From NCBI GenBank assembly GCA_003223935.1, contig QHXQ01000056.1:27612-91611 (forward strand): a stretch of DNA of 64,000 nt, written 5' to 3'. The translations under genes and the position numbers were made by a program. This DNA comes from Acidobacteriota bacterium. Lineage in GTDB: Bacteria > Acidobacteriota > Blastocatellia > Pyrinomonadales > Pyrinomonadaceae. Position 1 is the first letter of the stretch; each line of letters begins with the position of its first letter. Positions 62,247 to 64,000 of this stretch are shown piece after piece. The notes beneath the pieces were generated by a model. It did no database searches, was not told where the DNA came from, and saw only the letters and a list, made by a program, of their open reading frames with translations.

Positions 62247-62951
62247 TCATTCGTTGAGGTCTAGGTGTTTGCCGGCGTGGCCGTTGTTGCGCGCGACGGC
62301 GTGGGCGCGGGCGCGCTCTTCGTAGTTGCCGACCACTTGCGCGAGCATCTCGCTGATGCGCCCGAGACGCTCGGCCGTGGAGCGCGTCTCAAGCAACTCT
62401 TGTTTGATTTCAATGTCCAACTCCATCGCGGCAGCGACAAGGAAGGAGAGCCGTTCGGGGTCAGTCGTCGGCAAGTCGGGCAGGCCCGTGCGGTCGTCGT
62501 TGATCGTGCGGACAGCACGCGCAATGCGCGTGAACAGGTCAGACACTTTCTCCGCGCGAGCGGCGAGCAGGTCTTCATCCTCCGTCTCGTCTTCAAAGAC
62601 GGTGACGCGCCCGACCAAGTAAGGCTCGTCCGAGTCAACGTAAGTATCGAGCCGATAGCGCACCAAGCCGACGACGAGTATGTTCGAGCGGCCGTCCGGC
62701 AACGGTTGCACTTCAACGACCTCCGCAACACAGCCCACATGCCCGACTGCGGGCCGGTCGCCCGCGCTCGCACTCTCGTCGAAATGCGGCAGCCCGAATA
62801 AATTATTCGACACACGTATGTCCGCGAGCAGACGACGATAGCGCGGCTCGAAGATGTGCAGCGGCAAAGGCACGCCCGGAAAAAGCACCAACGGCAACGG
62901 GAACAGCGGCAGTTCGCGTATGCCGCTCACTTTGTCGAAGTCATCGCTCAT
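62247..62951 (-). CDS. LON-substrate-binding-domain protein
   Basis: A 234-residue cytosolic protein made of the Lon N-terminal (PUA-like) domain without ATPase or protease. The motif RELPLFPLPLVLFPGVPLPLHIFEPRYRRLLADI is diagnostic. GCVAEVVEVQPLPDGRSNILVVGLVRYRL follows, then a helical C-terminal bundle (LPDLPTTDPERLSFLVAAAMELDIEIKQELLE). ATG 62951 is used rather than the upstream in-frame start at 62999, because that extension (SLVTRHCLS) is translated heptamer repeat. The gene lies between the repeat hairpin and moaDE. Confidence 0.9.
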   Translation of the reverse strand: MSDDFDKVSGIRELPLFPLPLVLFPGVPLPLHIFEPRYRRLLADIRVSNNLFGLPHFDESASAGDRPAVGHVGCVAEVVEVQPLPDGRSNILVVGLVRYRLDTYVDSDEPYLVGRVTVFEDETEDEDLLAARAEKVSDLFTRIARAVRTINDDRTGLPDLPTTDPERLSFLVAAAMELDIEIKQELLETRSTAERLGRISEMLAQVVGNYEERARAHAVARNNGHAGKHLDLNE

Positions 62952-62960
62952 TGAAAGACA

Positions 62961-63036
62961 GTGACGAGTGACGAGTGACAAGTGGCGAGCCGAGAACAAG
63001 TCTTTAACTTGTCACGCGTCACTTGTCACTCGTCAT
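62961..63036. repeat. Heptamer-repeat hairpin (GTGACGA / TCGTCAC family)
   Basis: Left units GTGACGA GTGACGA GTGACAA GTGGCGA begin at 62961, and the right arm runs 63007-63036 with TTGTCAC GCGTCAC TTGTCAC TCGTCAT. The segments 62961-62983 and 63007-63029 pair at 21 of 23 positions. The stop codon of the SbcD-like gene (63019-63021) and its final codons lie in the right arm, so its tail reads MTSDK. It has the same design as 1991-2060 and 9623-9704. Confidence 0.83.
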
Positions 63037-64000
63037 TGCTTTTAATGCGTTTCGCTCTAACGCTTGCAGGGCGGTTGCGGGGGCCGTCAGTTCGAGTTCG
63101 TGCTCGTCCGCCGGGGCGGTCTGCGGCGCGCTCAACGATTCGTTGGTCGGCGCAATGCGCTTCTCTATCTCATCGAGAATTTTTTCGGGTGACTCGTCGC
63201 TAAGGGCAAGTTCCTTAGCCTTAAGGACGAGTTCGGCCATTTCGGGGGCGCGGTTGCGATAGCGATTATTGCGCTTGATCAAATCTTCGACAATGCGCCG
63301 CTCGCGCACCTGACGCGAGGCATCGGCGTCAAGCCCGGCAGCAACCGCGTACTCTTGAGGCACGCTGCGGTTTGTGATCATCACATGCAATGCGCCGGTC
63401 AATCGCTTCGCCTCCTCACGCATACGTGAGATGTTTAGGTCTGAATTCTTGAAGCCTAGATGCCCGCGCAGGTTGATCTCAATGATCGGCGCAGGCGTGT
63501 AGTCGTCTTCGGGGTCGTGTCGCCGCGCTTCATTGCGGACAACTTCCATCACGCCTTCGTGCACGGCGTCGGCATCAACGACGCCCGACACGTCGTAGCT
63601 CAAGCGTTGAAACGGGCGCTGCGTGTAGTCGCGAAAATGCTCGGCGCGAACGTTGTGCGCTTCGTCAACTTCGATCAGATAGACGCCGCGCTCCTCACGG
63701 TATTCGTCAATCGAGACGGCTTCGAGCGAGCCGGGATTGAAGGCCCAGCCTTCGATCTCAAAACGCTTGTGCGTGTGCCCGAGCGCGAGATAATCAACTA
63801 GCCCGCGCAGTTCTTTCATCCGTTCGATGGAGAGCGCAGGGATGTTCGGGCGGTTGAGTTGTCCTTCAACGTCTGTGTGCAGCAAGAGAATATTGAATAG
63901 GCCGTCGCCGTGCGCGCGGCGCAGAGCTTCGACGAGGAGCGGGATGGCGGCGTTGGCGCTCGTGCCGTACCAATGTGTGCCGAAGATGCGCGCGCCCGCG
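63019..64000 (-). CDS. SbcD/Mre11-like metallophosphoesterase (5-prime end beyond window)
   Basis: Partial gene whose frame is open to the right edge; about 327 residues are visible. The calcineurin-like phosphoesterase motifs present are IFGTHWYG near the edge, NILLLHTDVEG, LALGHTHKRF (GHxH metal site) and FNPGSLEAVS. These match nuclease SbcD/Mre11. The C-terminal region (about 100-260) is a helical or capping part with a charged coiled segment (RRIVEDLIKRNNRYRN). The first metal-binding Asp motif lies outside the window. It is probably a DNA-repair nuclease; whether an sbcC/Rad50 partner is nearby cannot be seen. Confidence 0.85.
   Translation of the reverse strand, partial: AGARIFGTHWYGTSANAAIPLLVEALRRAHGDGLFNILLLHTDVEGQLNRPNIPALSIERMKELRGLVDYLALGHTHKRFEIEGWAFNPGSLEAVSIDEYREERGVYLIEVDEAHNVRAEHFRDYTQRPFQRLSYDVSGVVDADAVHEGVMEVVRNEARRHDPEDDYTPAPIIEINLRGHLGFKNSDLNISRMREEAKRLTGALHVMITNRSVPQEYAVAAGLDADASRQVRERRIVEDLIKRNNRYRNRAPEMAELVLKAKELALSDESPEKILDEIEKRIAPTNESLSAPQTAPADEHELELTAPATALQALERNALKAMTSDK

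Noticed and set aside
62952..62999. N-terminal extension of the LON-domain protein
   Set aside because: The residues before MSDDF are translated heptamer repeat; ATG 62951 begins the family domain.

Overview
The window is GC-rich, densely coded DNA with frequent GTG and TTG starts. A typical bacterial gyrA, secreted lipoproteins, a WD40/caspase fusion and a multihaem cytochrome fit a soil or sediment bacterium. The gene set and the heptamer repeats at operon junctions remind me of Acidobacteriota, possibly class Blastocatellia. That placement is an inference, because no rRNA or tRNA gene is present to fix it.

Layout. Positions 1-10481 hold cell-wall and metabolic genes: an L,D-transpeptidase lipoprotein and an M23 endopeptidase on the minus strand, then urocanate hydratase, an MFS exporter, a secreted esterase, ProS, an M24 peptidase and an inositol-phosphatase-family enzyme on the plus strand. 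Positions 10492-18103 hold a secreted WD40-caspase giant and a six-CxxCH cytochrome. Positions 18138-23960 hold a compact YcaO / B12-radical-SAM / TfuA operon. It ends in a 120-residue precursor-like peptide with an Os1348/NHLP-type leader, a Lys/Ala/Thr-rich N-terminal tail and a short amphipathic C-terminal core. This looks like an unassigned RiPP pathway, probably for a thioamide product. A beta-propeller-like gene follows it.

Positions 24431-52562 are a nearly gapless, single-direction cluster for a contractile injection system of the extracellular (eCIS, Afp/PVC-like) type. In order: BTAD regulator, small conserved protein, AAA+ ATPase, two DUF4157 (eCIS-core) proteins with unrelated C-termini that are candidate cargo, DUF4255 cap, one sheath, one tube, small assembly proteins, LysM tube-baseplate adaptor, hub, spike, PAAR tip, gp25, two baseplate-J proteins and a tail-protein-I-like gene. 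Interleaved at the end are five divergent copies of one unnamed baseplate-associated family. No capsid, terminase, integrase or T6SS membrane-complex gene is present, and no tape-measure gene was recognised.

Positions 52736-64000 return to ordinary genes: a plsC / Cys-motif protein / tandem PilZ operon, gyrA with a good promoter and terminator, an M20 amidohydrolase, an untracked 56-residue membrane protein, an FAD monooxygenase, a DUF2804-like protein, a MoaD-MoaE fusion, a LON-domain protein and an SbcD/Mre11-like phosphoesterase cut by the window end.

Three operon junctions (1991-2060, 9623-9704, 62961-63036) carry hairpins built of about 7-bp tandem units. The unit sequence differs at each site but the architecture is the same. 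The most interesting items are the RiPP-like operon, the two cargo-like eCIS-core proteins, the five-paralog baseplate family and the heptamer hairpins.
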